A stretch of 64,000 bases of DNA from Arthrobacter agilis. Its GTDB lineage: Bacteria > Actinomycetota > Actinomycetes > Actinomycetales > Micrococcaceae. The first letter of the stretch is position 1. Every line of letters starts with the position of its first letter. A program made the position numbers and the translations under genes. Below, in pieces: positions 51,095-59,287 of this stretch. The notes beneath the pieces were generated by a model that worked only from the letters and a program-made list of their open reading frames with translations, ran no database searches and was not told where the DNA came from. The stretch lies in assembly GCF_006494655.1 (NCBI RefSeq), contig NZ_VHIM01000002.1:1-64000 (forward strand). Direction: 5' to 3'.

Positions 51095-51694
51095 ATGTCG
51101 ATCGATCTGCCCACCGACCTGACCCCCGAACTCGTCCCCCTCTCGTGGCTCCTCGGAACCTGGGAGGGTACGGGGATGCTGGGGGAGGGCACGGCCGAGT
51201 CGGAGCGGTTCGCGCAGCGCGTGGTGTTCTCCCAGAACGGCCTTCCGTACCTGCAGTACAGCGCCGAGTCCTGGCTGATCGACGAGGAGGGCGCGAGGCT
51301 GCGTCCGCTGTCGGCCGAGACCGGATTCTGGTCCCTCGAGCGCAAGCTCAATGATTCGGACGTCGGCCCGGGCCTGAGTCCCGCGGACATCGTGCCGGCG
51401 CTGAAGACGGCGGACGAGGTCGAGCAGTTCCGCAACGACGCGGGCGGGTTCGACATCACGGCCACGATCGTGCACCCCGGCGGCATCGCCGAGCTGTACT
51501 ACGGGAGTATCAAGGGTCCCCAGATCCAGCTCAGCACGGATCTCGTGATGCGTGGGCAGCATTCCAAGGACTACACCGCCGCCACCCGGCTGTTCGGCCT
51601 CGTGGAGGGAAGCCTCTTCTGGCGCTGGGACGTTGCGGCGGAGGGCAACGCTCTCGAGGCCCACGCCTCCGCCATCCTGAAGAAGACTTCCTGA
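51095..51694 (+). CDS. Nitrobindin-like heme beta-barrel protein (FABP-like)
   Basis: 199 residues. The family opening PLSWLLGTWEGTGMLGEGTA contains the GxWxGxG motif, and the heme-ligand His is in NALEAHASAILKK near the C-terminus. GGAG lies 8 nt before the ATG. Nitrobindins bind ferric heme and isomerise peroxynitrite to nitrate. The full conserved set is present, so heme binding is likely. Confidence 0.87.
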   Translation: MSIDLPTDLTPELVPLSWLLGTWEGTGMLGEGTAESERFAQRVVFSQNGLPYLQYSAESWLIDEEGARLRPLSAETGFWSLERKLNDSDVGPGLSPADIVPALKTADEVEQFRNDAGGFDITATIVHPGGIAELYYGSIKGPQIQLSTDLVMRGQHSKDYTAATRLFGLVEGSLFWRWDVAAEGNALEAHASAILKKTS

Positions 51695-51777
51695 CCGGCT
51701 CGCTCTCCGCCGGCATCCCGACATCCCCGCATCCCCGCATCACAGGAATAGGCCCGCCCGGAAGGCGTTATATCGTC

Positions 51778-52869
51778 ATGACCACACCCAGCCCGCTCCT
51801 TGCCCGTCCCGGTGCCGTCGAAGGTGGGGGAGCGGACGCGGACGTCGCGTCCCACTACGGTGATCCCTTCCGTGAGCAGCGCCTCCTGGCCGACGGTCAG
51901 GCAGTGGTGGACCTCTCGCACCGGGGAGTGGTCACCGTCGCCGGGCCGGACAGGTTGAGCTGGCTCAACACCCTGTCCTCCCAGCTGCTCCTCGGGCTCG
52001 AGCCCGGGCGGAGTTCCGAGACGCTGCTGCTCACCGTACAGGGGCGGATCGAGTACTCCATCCACGTCGTCGACGACGGCGCCACCGCATGGCTCGTCAC
52101 GGAGGGCGGGGAGGCTGCGCCCCTCGCCGCGTGGCTCGAGCGCATGAAGTTCATGCTGCGGGTCGAGATCGCCGACGTCACGGAGCGATGGGCCGTGCTC
52201 GGCGCCACGAGGGCCCTGCCGGAGCTGGGGGACGACGTCGTCGTCTGGCAGGACCCCTGGCCCTCGATCGGCGTCGGCGGCTACGCGTACTCGACCGTCG
52301 AGGACGGCAACCATCCGGGCCGCGAGCGTCCGTGGTTCGAGTACCTTGTCCCGCGCGAGGCCCTGGGCGACGTCGTCGACCGGACGGGTCTGGCCCTGGC
52401 CGGGTCGCTGGCCGCCGAGGCCCTACGGATCGCCGCCTGGCGGCCGCGTGCGGGGTCCGAGACCGATGAAAAGACCATCCCGCACGAACTCGACCTGATG
52501 CGCACCGCGGTCCACCTCGCGAAGGGGTGCTACAAGGGCCAGGAGACCATCGCGCGCGTCCACAATCTCGGGCACCCTCCGCGCCGCCTCACGTTCCTTC
52601 ACCTCGACGGCAGCCAGCACACCCTGCCGCAGGCGGGAAGCGCGGTGCTCAGTGAGGGACGGACGGTGGGCAGGGTGACCTCCGTGGGCCACCACTACGA
52701 GATGGGCCCCATAGCGCTCGCCGTGCTCAAGCGGTCGGTCGACGCCACGGCCGATCTCGTCGTCCAGGATGGTGAGGACGTGTACGCCGCGGGCCAGGAG
52801 GTCATCGTTGCGCCGGACGCCGGGCAGGTCGTCGGCCGCGCGAGCGGCTTCCTGAGGTCGCCCCGATGA
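51778..52869 (+). CDS. ygfZ: YgfZ/GcvT-domain folate-binding protein
   Basis: 363 residues. The signature KGCYKGQETIARVHNLGHPP is diagnostic (KGCxxGQE). The N-terminal GcvT-like folate domain includes VTVAGPDRLSWLNTLSSQLL, and the C-terminal barrel AVLSEGRTVGRVTSVGHHYE. Helps maintain Fe-S enzymes such as MiaB. The stop overlaps the ankyrin gene start by 4 nt (ATGA). Confidence 0.9.
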   Translation: MTTPSPLLARPGAVEGGGADADVASHYGDPFREQRLLADGQAVVDLSHRGVVTVAGPDRLSWLNTLSSQLLLGLEPGRSSETLLLTVQGRIEYSIHVVDDGATAWLVTEGGEAAPLAAWLERMKFMLRVEIADVTERWAVLGATRALPELGDDVVVWQDPWPSIGVGGYAYSTVEDGNHPGRERPWFEYLVPREALGDVVDRTGLALAGSLAAEALRIAAWRPRAGSETDEKTIPHELDLMRTAVHLAKGCYKGQETIARVHNLGHPPRRLTFLHLDGSQHTLPQAGSAVLSEGRTVGRVTSVGHHYEMGPIALAVLKRSVDATADLVVQDGEDVYAAGQEVIVAPDAGQVVGRASGFLRSPR

Positions 52870-53285
52870 CCCTGGACGGCAGCGGGGAGGACGGCGCGGG
52901 CGGGAACGACGGCGCTGCCGCCGCGATCGCCCTGGCCCATGCGCTGTTCGATGCCGCACGCCAGGGTGACACCGGGACGCTGACGCGCTACCTCGACGCC
53001 GGGGTGCCCTACACGCTGACCAATACGGCGGGCGACAGCCTGCTGATGCTCGCAGCCTACAGCGGCCACCCGGCGATCGTCCGCGACCTGCTGGAGCGGG
53101 GCGCCGACGCGGACCAGGCCAACGACCGCGGCCAGACGCCCCTGGCCGGCGCCGTCTTCAAGGGCCACACCGAGGTCGCCCGGCTCCTCGTCACGGCGGG
53201 GGCCGATCCCGATGCCGGAACGCCGTCGGCCCGTGCCGCCGCGGAGATGTTCGGTCGGGCGGAACTCCTGGACCTGTTCGCCTGA
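52866..53285 (+). CDS. Ankyrin-repeat protein
   Basis: 139 residues. Three ankyrin-type repeats: ALFDAARQGDTGTLTRYLDA, TAGDSLLMLAAYSGHPAIVR with DLLERGADADQAN, and DRGQTPLAGAVFKGHTEVAR with LLVTAGADPDAGTPSA. No signal peptide. Overlaps ygfZ by 4 nt; in actinobacteria such small ankyrin proteins often sit beside Fe-S or catalase genes. The binding partner is unknown. Confidence 0.86.
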   Translation: MTLDGSGEDGAGGNDGAAAAIALAHALFDAARQGDTGTLTRYLDAGVPYTLTNTAGDSLLMLAAYSGHPAIVRDLLERGADADQANDRGQTPLAGAVFKGHTEVARLLVTAGADPDAGTPSARAAAEMFGRAELLDLFA

Positions 53286-53391
53286 TGCGTCCGGCCCGGC
53301 CGATGCCGATGCGGCACACGCTGCGGCCGTCCCACCGTGGGCGGGTCCCGTCCGCATGACCATCCGCGCGTGCCGTCCGCCGGGTGAGCGC

Positions 53392-54147
53392 TCAGGAGCC
53401 GAGGGCCACCGAGGTCTGCGTTCCCGCGAAGGCGAAGCCCGCGCGTCGGGCCGTCCGCTGTGAGGCGGTGTTGTCGGTGCGGACGCGCCACTGCGGAACG
53501 AGTCCCGCCGCCATGGCTTCCTCGACCACGACGGCGGTCAGGCGCTGGGCGTAGCCCTTCCGCCGCTCGTCGGGCGGCGTGATGACCGCGGTGTGCGCGA
53601 GGATCCCTTCCCAGATGTCGTACCCGGCGCCCGCGAGCGGCCGGGGAGCCCGGGCAGGGGAGTCTCCTGGGCCGGCATCCGCGGCGTCGTCCTCGAGGAG
53701 GACGAAGGGATGGTCCAGCTCGCCCAGTCCGGCCTCGGAGACGTCGTCGGGCGGGCACCGGCGTTCGAGGTCCCGGACGAGGGCCGGATCACTGGAGACG
53801 ACGGCGGGCGGGCCGTCGAACCGGGGGAGGTCGTCGCAGAAGTACAGCTGTGCCTCGCCGATGGCGCGGCCACCGTGGTCACGGCTGAGGGTGAGCAGCG
53901 TGGAATGGCTGCGGAGGTCCAGGCCGCTCAGGGTCCGCCCGGCGTCGATCGCCCACTGCGGCCCGCGGAGCACCTCCCGCCCGAAGAGGGTCACGAAGGT
54001 GAGCACCGAGGCGTCGTCGTCCACGCTGTAGAGGCGCTCCCGTTCCCGGGAGCCCCCGGGCGCGTCGGCGAGCGCGTCGTCGTCGAGCCCCAGGAGCCTG
54101 GACCACGCGAGTTGGACGATTGCCACGGTTCCCGGATCGAGTTCCAT
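53392..54147 (-). CDS. GNAT-family N-acetyltransferase
   Basis: 251 residues. The C-terminal GNAT domain is recognisable: ILAHTAVITPPDERRKGYAQ with the acetyl-CoA loop (R-x-x-G-Y/A), LTAVVVEEAMAAGLVPQWRV and NTASQRTARRAGFAFAGTQT. The N-terminal 120 residues are a family-specific extension. The substrate is unknown. It lies 5 nt beyond the pfkA stop on the same strand, so it is probably co-transcribed. Confidence 0.78.
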   Translation of the reverse strand: MELDPGTVAIVQLAWSRLLGLDDDALADAPGGSRERERLYSVDDDASVLTFVTLFGREVLRGPQWAIDAGRTLSGLDLRSHSTLLTLSRDHGGRAIGEAQLYFCDDLPRFDGPPAVVSSDPALVRDLERRCPPDDVSEAGLGELDHPFVLLEDDAADAGPGDSPARAPRPLAGAGYDIWEGILAHTAVITPPDERRKGYAQRLTAVVVEEAMAAGLVPQWRVRTDNTASQRTARRAGFAFAGTQTSVALGS

Positions 54148-54152
54148 CGAGC

Positions 54153-55178
54153 TCAGCCGAAGAGGATCGCGGCTTCGTCATAGCGGTGCTGCGGCACGCG
54201 CTTGAGGTTGCCCAGCGCCGCTTCGAAGCCCACGTGGGCGATCTCGGTGCCGTTGAGCGAGACCATCGTGCCCCAGAGTTCTTCCTTCACCGAATCCACG
54301 GCGGCCATGCCGAGGCGTGTCGCGAGGACGCGGTCGAAGGACGTCGGGACGCCGCCGCGCTGGATGTGGCCGAGGATGGTGGCTCGCGTCTCGATCCCCG
54401 TCCGGGATTCGAGCTCGGGGGCGAGCTGATCGGCGATGCCGCCGAGGCGGGGGCGGCCGAAGGTGTCCAGGCCGCGCTCGGAGTGCGCCTGTTCCATGTG
54501 CGACGGGACGAATCCCTCGGCGACGACGACGAGCGGTGCGCGGCCTCGCGCGTTGGCGTCCGACACCCACTGCGCGATCTGCTCGATGCTGGTCTGCTGC
54601 TCCGGGATCAGGATGGCGTGGGCGCCGGAGGCCATGCCGGCGTGGAGCGCGATCCAGCCGACGTGGCGTCCCATGACCTCGGCGATCATGCAGCGGCTGT
54701 GGGACTCGCCCGTGGTCCGCAGGCGGTCGATCGCCTCGGTGGCGATCTGCACGGCGGTGTCGAATCCGAACGTGTAGTCGGTGGCGTCGAGGTCGTTGTC
54801 CACGGTCTTGGGGACCCCGACGATCCTGAGGCCGAGGTCTGTGAGCCGTTTCGCGGCCGCCAGGGTGCCTTCGCCACCGATCGCGATCACGGCGTCGATG
54901 CCCAGGCGATCGAGGTTGGCCTTGATGGCCTCGGCGCCGCCGTTACCTTCGAAGGGATTGGTGCGCGAGGTCCCGAGGATGGTGCCACCCTGCTTGGAGA
55001 TCCCTCGAACCGCGTGGCGGGGGAGGTCGACGACGTCGCCCTCGACGACGCCGCGCCAGCCGTCCCGGAATCCCACGAACTCCTGGTCGTGCGTCGTGAT
55101 GCCCTTGAGCACTGCGCCGCGGATGACGGCATTCAGTCCGGGGCAGTCGCCGCCGCTGGTGAGGATTCCGATCTTCAT
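54153..55178 (-). CDS. pfkA: 6-phosphofructokinase
   Basis: 341 residues. Start ATG 55178 begins MKIGILTSGGDCPGLNAVIR. Gly in GIDAVIAIGGEGTLAAAKRL and Lys in VGVPKTVDNDLDATDYTFGF place it in the group III actinobacterial PFKs; the catalytic Asp lies in KTVDND. GGEGT (not GGEDT) favours ATP over pyrophosphate as donor. MGRHVGWIALHAG and GHIQRGGVPTSFDRVLATRL complete the site. Commits fructose-6-phosphate to glycolysis. Confidence 0.92.
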   Translation of the reverse strand: MKIGILTSGGDCPGLNAVIRGAVLKGITTHDQEFVGFRDGWRGVVEGDVVDLPRHAVRGISKQGGTILGTSRTNPFEGNGGAEAIKANLDRLGIDAVIAIGGEGTLAAAKRLTDLGLRIVGVPKTVDNDLDATDYTFGFDTAVQIATEAIDRLRTTGESHSRCMIAEVMGRHVGWIALHAGMASGAHAILIPEQQTSIEQIAQWVSDANARGRAPLVVVAEGFVPSHMEQAHSERGLDTFGRPRLGGIADQLAPELESRTGIETRATILGHIQRGGVPTSFDRVLATRLGMAAVDSVKEELWGTMVSLNGTEIAHVGFEAALGNLKRVPQHRYDEAAILFG

Positions 55179-55443
55179 GGGGCGTGGGTTTCCTTTGACG
55201 AGTGGAGGGATGGTGCATCGGGAGCACACCGTCGGGCCCGCCTATGATTCTAGACACACCCGCCCCGTCGGAGCCGACTGCGTCACATCCCCGGGCCGAG
55301 CAGGAGGCCCCGAGGCGCGCACCTGCAGGGGCGGTGGTGGCGGCGGACGATCGGCCGCGGTGCCAGCACGTAGGCTGGAGCCATCCAGCGCGCGGATTCC
55401 GACCCCGGCTGCGCTCCCAGCAGGTCCGAGGAGGACACCCGAC

Positions 55444-56310
55444 GTGCCCGAGGCAGGTACTGCGCCAGCGGCGCTGCGCATGGTCCACATCTCCCGGCCG
55501 GTTCTCTGGATCAACACGCTCGGCACGGGCGTCGTCGGCATGTGGCTCACGGGCGCCTTCTGGCAGTGGGACGCCCTGGCACTCCTGCTCTGGCTGACGC
55601 TGCCGTTCAACCTGCTCATCTACGGCGTCAACGACATCTTCGACCAGGACACCGACGCCCTCAATCCCCGGAAGGGATCGCTGGAGGGCGCCCGGATCAG
55701 GGCGTCCGAGGTGCGCGCCATCTGGATCTCGGTGCTCCTGACGAACGTCCCCTTCCTCGTGTGGTTCGCGGTGACGCTCCCGCCCGCGGCGCTTGGCTGG
55801 ATCGCGGCCTATGCCGCCGTCTTCGTGTTCTATTCCGCGCCGCCGCTGCGGTTCAAGGCGCGGCCCTACCTCGACTCGATCAGCAACGCGGCGTACGCCT
55901 TCCCGCTCGTCATCGTGCCCTACGCGCTCGGCGCCGACCCGGTGTGGGCTGCGGCGATCGGCCTGATGGCCTGGAGCGCGGCCAAGCACACCTATGACGC
56001 CGTGCAGGACATCGACGAGGACAGGGGCGTGGGGATCACGACGACGGCGGTGCGGCTGGGCCCGCGCGGTGTCGTCGCGTGGAGCGGTGCCTGGTGGGCC
56101 CTGTCCACCCTCTGCTTCGCCCTCGTGAACATCCCGGTCGCCGTCGTGAACGCGCTCATCGCCGGGTGGCTCCTGTGGGGGCTGTGGCGTGACCCACGGC
56201 CGGAGACGGGCCACCGGCTCTACCGCTATTCGATCGCCTTCCCCTATGTGGCGGGGACGGTCGCGGGCGTCCAGCTCGTCGTCGCACTCACACTGGGCCT
56301 GTACCGATGA
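55444..56310 (+). CDS. lyeJ: UbiA-family lycopene elongase/hydratase (LyeJ/CrtEb type)
   Basis: 288 residues, about eight membrane helices. GTG start after GAGGAGG; an internal ATG at about 55480 is possible. First Asp motif LIYGVNDIFDQDTDALNPRK (NDxxDxxxD) and second VQDIDEDRGVGITTTAVRLG. HISRPVLWINTLGTGVVGMW and GVNDIFDQD are typical of prenyltransferases that add two C5 units to lycopene. With the crtD- and cruF-like genes beside it, the bifunctional archaeal-type LyeJ is the best fit; CrtEb (decaprenoxanthin route) is the alternative. ATGA overlap with the next gene. Confidence 0.8.
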   Translation: MPEAGTAPAALRMVHISRPVLWINTLGTGVVGMWLTGAFWQWDALALLLWLTLPFNLLIYGVNDIFDQDTDALNPRKGSLEGARIRASEVRAIWISVLLTNVPFLVWFAVTLPPAALGWIAAYAAVFVFYSAPPLRFKARPYLDSISNAAYAFPLVIVPYALGADPVWAAAIGLMAWSAAKHTYDAVQDIDEDRGVGITTTAVRLGPRGVVAWSGAWWALSTLCFALVNIPVAVVNALIAGWLLWGLWRDPRPETGHRLYRYSIAFPYVAGTVAGVQLVVALTLGLYR

Positions 56311-57731
56311 GCCGGGTGGTCGTCGTCGGCGGCGGTATCGGTGGACTCACCGCCGCGGCGCTGCTGGGCCGCGCGGGCCACAGCGTCACCCTCCTCGAAG
56401 CATCGGACACGGTGGGGGGCAAGAGCCGGCGCATCCAGGTGGACGGCCAGCGCATGGACACAGGCCCGTCGCTGTTCACCTTTCCCGGCGTGTGGCAGGA
56501 ACTGCTCACCCTGCTCGACGCCGTCGGTCCGTCGGAGGGGGAGCCCGCCGCGGGCGTCGCCGATCTCCGTCTCGAGCGGCTTCCCGACGTGGGTACCTAC
56601 TACTTCCGCGGCCAGGAGAGCACGCTGCCCGTGCCGGAGGGCCACCCGTGGCATGCGGCGTGGGAGCGGTTCGCCGCCGACCACGGAGTCCTGGGCGGGG
56701 ACGTGTCCCGGCTGCTCACCACGGGTCCGCTCGAGAAGGCCTCCTACCCGGCGCTCGCGAGACTCGGCGGTCTGTACGGTCCGCGGCTCACGACGCGGAG
56801 CTACCTCGACAGCCTTGACTGGCTCCCCGACGGTCTCCGCGAGGTCATCGCGATCCACACCCTCAATGCCGGCGTCAGCCCCACCCGGACTCCCGCGCTG
56901 TACGCGAGCATGCCCGCCATCATGGCGCACGACGGTGTGTGGATCCCCCGCGGCGGCGTGTACGAGCTGGTCCTCGCCCTCGAGCGGCTCGCGGTGGATG
57001 CCGGCGTCGAGATCCGGACTTCCGAGGCCGCCGAGCGGATCGGCCGCCGGCGCGTGGTGACGTCCGCCGGCACGTACCCGGCCGACGCCGTCGTCAGCGG
57101 ACTCGACGCACACCGCCTCGCAGGGCTCCTGGCAGGACGCCGGGCACGCACGCCCCGGAAGCTGACGTGCTCCGCGGTGGGCATCTACGCCGTACTCGCC
57201 CGGCCCCTGCCCGAGGGCACGGCGCGGCACGGGGTCGTCATGCCGGATGATCCGGCCGCACTGTACGCGAGTCTCGAGGCCGGCACCGAACCGGACCAGA
57301 CCATGGCCTTTGCCAACTACTACCCGGCGGAGGGCGTCTACCCGAATGCCTCGGCGACCCTCGCCCTGCTGCTCACCGCCCCTGCGAACGGCAAGACGTA
57401 CTCGCTCACCGATCCGTTCGTGCGCCGGGAACTGGACCGGACCACCCGCGTGCTCGGTCTCCCCGAACCGATCGGTCAGTACTTCGCGTCCGCGACGATC
57501 CTCGATCCCGGGTACTTCGGCGAGCGCGGGTCCGCCGGCGGGGCCCTGTACGGAGCCGTGCATCCGGCATGGATGAGCGGCCCGTTCCACGTACCACCGT
57601 ATTCGGACCCGTTGCGCCCCTGGCTGTGGCGGGTGGGCGCCTCCGTCCATCCCGGCGGGGGACTCCCCGCGGTGCTCGGCGGGGCCATGATGTCCACGCA
57701 GAAGCTCCTCGCGCGCCTGGGACCCGTCTGA
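56307..57731 (+). CDS. crtD: Carotenoid 3,4-desaturase (CrtD type, CrtI family)
   Basis: 474 residues. FAD dinucleotide motif VVVVGGGIGGLTAAALLGRA, DTVGGKSRRIQVDGQRMDTG, PSLFTFPGVWQELL and the C-terminal family block of amine-oxidase fold, VHPGGGLPAVLGGAMMSTQK. This could be phytoene desaturase, but its place between lyeJ and cruF points to the 3,4-desaturase of bacterioruberin synthesis. The start overlaps lyeJ by 4 nt. A weak CCCTCC/GGAGGG hairpin (57758-57778) lies between it and the convergent cruF gene. Confidence 0.78.
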   Translation: MSRVVVVGGGIGGLTAAALLGRAGHSVTLLEASDTVGGKSRRIQVDGQRMDTGPSLFTFPGVWQELLTLLDAVGPSEGEPAAGVADLRLERLPDVGTYYFRGQESTLPVPEGHPWHAAWERFAADHGVLGGDVSRLLTTGPLEKASYPALARLGGLYGPRLTTRSYLDSLDWLPDGLREVIAIHTLNAGVSPTRTPALYASMPAIMAHDGVWIPRGGVYELVLALERLAVDAGVEIRTSEAAERIGRRRVVTSAGTYPADAVVSGLDAHRLAGLLAGRRARTPRKLTCSAVGIYAVLARPLPEGTARHGVVMPDDPAALYASLEAGTEPDQTMAFANYYPAEGVYPNASATLALLLTAPANGKTYSLTDPFVRRELDRTTRVLGLPEPIGQYFASATILDPGYFGERGSAGGALYGAVHPAWMSGPFHVPPYSDPLRPWLWRVGASVHPGGGLPAVLGGAMMSTQKLLARLGPV

Positions 57732-57802
57732 GTCGACCCGCCCGGCAGCGCCCCGACCCCTCCGGGCCGGCTGGAGGGCTGCGGTCGCCGATCCGTCGCC
57801 GG

Positions 57803-58615
57803 TCAGCGGGACGTGGACTCGAGCGCGTCCGTGGGTTCCGCAGGCAGGGCGGCGGTGCGGACCAACCGGCGCCGGCGCCGCACCAGGGCGATGATCAGGA
57901 CCGCCGCGAGGACGGCGGGGAACGCGAGTCCCGAGAAGAGGCACACCCCGAGCCAGAGGAACATCGAGACGAGCAGGCTGTCGAGCAGTCCGGGCCGCAG
58001 GGGCTGCCGGGTGAGACGAGGTCCTCCGATCAGGGTCACGAGGGCGGCCGCGATGACGCCGGAGATGAGCCAGCCGCCGTAGTTCGAGACCGGCACGCCG
58101 TAGTACGGTCCGCCACCGGGCCAGATCCAGAAGCCGAGTGCCACCGCGCCGGGGTCGAGCACGCCGTCGATCACCACGAGGAGCACACCCCCGAGCAGGA
58201 TCCTGCGCAGCGCCGACCCGCTCCCCGACACCATGGCCACAGCTCCGATCACGAGGGGGGCGTAGGACAGCGGCAGGAGGTAGGGGACGAGCCCGAGGAT
58301 AGTGGGACCCATGGCGTCCCCGTAGTAGAACTCGCCGTACGGCACCCCCGTGGCGACCCCGAAGCCCTCGATCAGGTAGCCGAACACCGAGACCGCGACC
58401 AGGGCGAGGAGGCCGCGACCGGCCCCGAACTGGCGCACCAGGGCCACGAATGCAGGCAGTGCGATCAGGAGATTGAAGCCATAGGACGCGTACTCGGCGC
58501 CCTCGACGTCCGGAAAGCGAACCACGAAGTACCCCGAGACGAAGAGGAACGCGCAGGCGACGGCGAGCAGGGTGGGGAAGCTGCGGGCAGCGGTGGTCTT
58601 CGGCACGGCACCCAT
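57803..58615 (-). CDS. cruF: CruF-like carotenoid hydratase (bisanhydrobacterioruberin hydratase)
   Basis: 270 residues, seven or eight membrane helices. The DUF422/CruF signature is visible: GYLIEGFGVATGVPYGEFYY, then GDAMGPTILGLVPYLLPLSY and later VVIDGVLDPGAVALGFWIWP with GGGPYYGVPVSNYGGWLISG. The acidic and aromatic residues in these loops are the probable catalytic set adding water to the psi ends. In haloarchaea CruF makes bacterioruberin from its bisanhydro form. Convergent with crtD. Confidence 0.85.
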   Translation of the reverse strand: MGAVPKTTAARSFPTLLAVACAFLFVSGYFVVRFPDVEGAEYASYGFNLLIALPAFVALVRQFGAGRGLLALVAVSVFGYLIEGFGVATGVPYGEFYYGDAMGPTILGLVPYLLPLSYAPLVIGAVAMVSGSGSALRRILLGGVLLVVIDGVLDPGAVALGFWIWPGGGPYYGVPVSNYGGWLISGVIAAALVTLIGGPRLTRQPLRPGLLDSLLVSMFLWLGVCLFSGLAFPAVLAAVLIIALVRRRRRLVRTAALPAEPTDALESTSR

Positions 58616-58635
58616 CCTCGCAGGTCACACACGAC

Positions 58636-58670
58636 GACGGGGCATCCACCGGAAGGGTGGATGCCCCGTC
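58636..58670 (-). terminator. Intrinsic terminator of the PspC operon
   Basis: A perfect 15-bp stem, GACGGGGCATCCACC (58636-58650) with GGTGGATGCCCCGTC (58656-58670), and a 5-nt loop. It lies just downstream of the last gene of the leftward PspC operon and upstream of cruF, insulating the two. Confidence 0.8.
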
Positions 58671-58695
58671 GCGAGCCGCGGTACAGGTGGCGGAG

Positions 58696-58935
58696 CTAGC
58701 GGGCGAGTACCTTCTCCAGGGCGATAGTGCCGTCCGTCAGGGGCAGCAGGAGCCACAGCACGCCGTAGAGCGGGAGGCCGATGAACGGGAGGAGGAAGCT
58801 CAGCAGCATCGCGATGCGCACGTAGCTGACGCGCCAGCCGTACTGCCGGGCGATGCCCGAGGCGATTCCTCCGAGAATGCCCCCGGGAGCGCGCTTGATG
58901 GGCGAGGAACGGAGGATGCGGTAGAAGGACTGCAT
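58696..58935 (-). CDS. Small PspC-domain protein
   Basis: 79 residues from the ATG at 58935 with GAAAGG 8 nt upstream. One PspC unit: APGGILGGIASGIARQYGWR followed by the helix ALLSFLLPFIGLPLYGVLWL-like segment. Last gene of a leftward envelope-stress operon. PspC proteins in actinobacteria sit at the membrane and modulate stress signalling. Confidence 0.82.
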   Translation of the reverse strand: MQSFYRILRSSPIKRAPGGILGGIASGIARQYGWRVSYVRIAMLLSFLLPFIGLPLYGVLWLLLPLTDGTIALEKVLAR

Positions 58936-58984
58936 GGTGATGCCTTTCTGTGAACGATCGGACGAGCGGCGGCGGATGCTGCGC

Positions 58985-59287
58985 TCAGTATGCGGGATCA
59001 TCGAAGCGCGTCGGACCGTCGGGATCGTCGGATGTCCGTCGATCTGCCCCGAGGTCGGGCCCTCCGGCGTCGTCCGTCGTCGGACGCGAACGGAGCGAGA
59101 GGAGGCCGCCGGCAACGAGCGACAGTCCGACGCCGATGAGCAGCCCGAGTGCCACGACCACGGGGTCGATCGCCAGGGACACCAGCTGACCGAGGAGCAG
59201 GAGTGTCGCGAGGGCGAGGATCGTGGCGCCCCAGACGATCGTGACGATGCGTGGACGGTTCTTCGCCCTGGTGACTGACGTGCTCAT
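58985..59287 (-). CDS. Two-helix membrane protein of the PspC operon
   Basis: 100 residues, basic N-terminus then two helices: IVTIVWGATILALATLLLLG and VVVALGLLIGVGLSLVAGGL; the last 30 residues are acidic (ADRRTSDDPDGPTRFDDPAY). The ATG overlaps the stop of the upstream gene by 4 nt. No named family is recognised; placed by context in the LiaF/PspC-type locus. Confidence 0.75.
   Translation of the reverse strand: MSTSVTRAKNRPRIVTIVWGATILALATLLLLGQLVSLAIDPVVVALGLLIGVGLSLVAGGLLSLRSRPTTDDAGGPDLGADRRTSDDPDGPTRFDDPAY

Noticed and set aside
54153-55178. Pyrophosphate-dependent phosphofructokinase
   Set aside because: The nucleotide loop is GGEGT rather than GGEDT, so ATP is the likelier donor although PKTVDND has the Lys seen in pyrophosphate enzymes.
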